Source: Bacteroidota bacterium
Lineage (GTDB): Bacteria; Bacteroidota; Bacteroidia; Bacteroidales; UBA4417
Assembly (NCBI GenBank): GCA_013376995.1
Contig: JACAAZ010000009.1
Coordinates: 128,813-191,576, forward strand
DNA length: 62,764 nt
Direction of reading: 5' to 3'
The translations under genes were made by a program, and so were the position numbers. Positions 62,622 through 62,764 of the stretch are shown here, piece after piece. A model generated the notes under the pieces. That model was not told the DNA's origin. It did not search any database and saw nothing but the letters and a program-made list of their open reading frames with translations. Every line of letters starts with the position of its first letter. Position 1 is the stretch's first letter.

Positions 62622-62764
62622 TCCCTGTCGGTTCTGCTGACACCCCCTTTGGGAAAGGGGGACATGAATTAAAATAGCACTTTGAAAAAATCGTCTTTCG
62701 CTTAATATGTGGCAAATCCCCCGTCAGCTATCGCTGACACCCCCTTTGGGAAAGGGGGACATGA
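62622..62764. repeat. Hairpin repeats right of the DUF559 gene (2 copies, cut by window end)
   Basis: Two further copies of the ~97-bp unit seen at 61953-62217, starting at about 62620 and 62713, in the same orientation. The first has a variant hairpin (CTGTCGGTTCTGCTGACA). The array continues past the window. Confidence 0.85.

Noticed and set aside
1900-62764. tRNA or rRNA genes
   Set aside because: No cloverleaf-like or rRNA-like segment was recognised in any intergenic gap by eye; a covariance search would be needed for certainty.

Overview
The window is a chromosomal segment of a Bacteroidota (Bacteroidetes) bacterium, most likely an anaerobic member of the Bacteroidales. The evidence is a single-polypeptide pyruvate:ferredoxin oxidoreductase, a glycine-lipid (GlsA/GlsB-type) acyltransferase pair, the gliding-type ABC ATPase GldA, several secreted proteins ending in type IX secretion (T9SS) C-terminal domains, the Bacteroidota order of division/cell-wall genes, and promoters of the TTTG-N19-TAnnTTTG type. 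No tRNA, rRNA or CRISPR array was seen. MurE carries a DNPR motif, so the peptidoglycan is predicted to contain meso-diaminopimelate.

Layout. (1) 1-1821: two arrays of an 86-bp hairpin repeat around a REP-associated-type Y1 transposase. (2) 1900-9417: nifJ, a dihydroorotate-dehydrogenase-like protein, a T9SS cargo protein and a CAP-domain lipoprotein. (3) 9899-17459: a regulatory block with an ECF sigma factor, two near-identical membrane TPR proteins that look like anti-sigma factors, a dockerin/cohesin-like surface protein and a large TPR-CHAT caspase-like protein. Three copies of one long promoter-like element lie before the sigma gene, the duplicated anti-sigma gene and the surface-protein gene. 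(4) 17514-25149: mutS2, a thioredoxin-like lipoprotein, a YjbR protein, a TPR histidine kinase, and acyl-CoA carboxylase beta and biotin-carrier subunits. (5) 25152-27661, minus strand: engB and glsBA. (6) 27977-44235: the full dcw cluster mraZ-rsmH-ftsL-ftsI-murE-mraY-murD-ftsW-murG-murC-ftsQ-ftsA-ftsZ followed by a YqeY-like gene, with an MraZ-type operator before mraZ. (7) 44311-47124, minus strand: rplM-rpsI-rpsB-tsf. (8) 47336-50856: membrane proteins and a small winged-helix regulator, with a shared palindrome overlapping two promoters. (9) 51150-53788: gldA, then metK behind a SAM-II-like riboswitch. (10) 53857-60990: secreted T9SS proteins, including an Omp28-type protein. (11) 61305-62764: DoxX-like and DUF4287 genes, then a DUF559 endonuclease embedded in GC-rich hairpin repeats.

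The most unusual parts are the ECF/TPR/CHAT block (promoter sharing, operon duplication with apparent loss of the second sigma gene, and a caspase-like protease nearby), the SAM-II-like leader of metK, the MraZ box triplet at 10-bp spacing, the ACTTTG-N5-CAAAGT operator pair, and two separate associations of a small nuclease/transposase gene with palindromic repeats. All functional statements rest on reading motifs and gene order; no alignments or searches were run.
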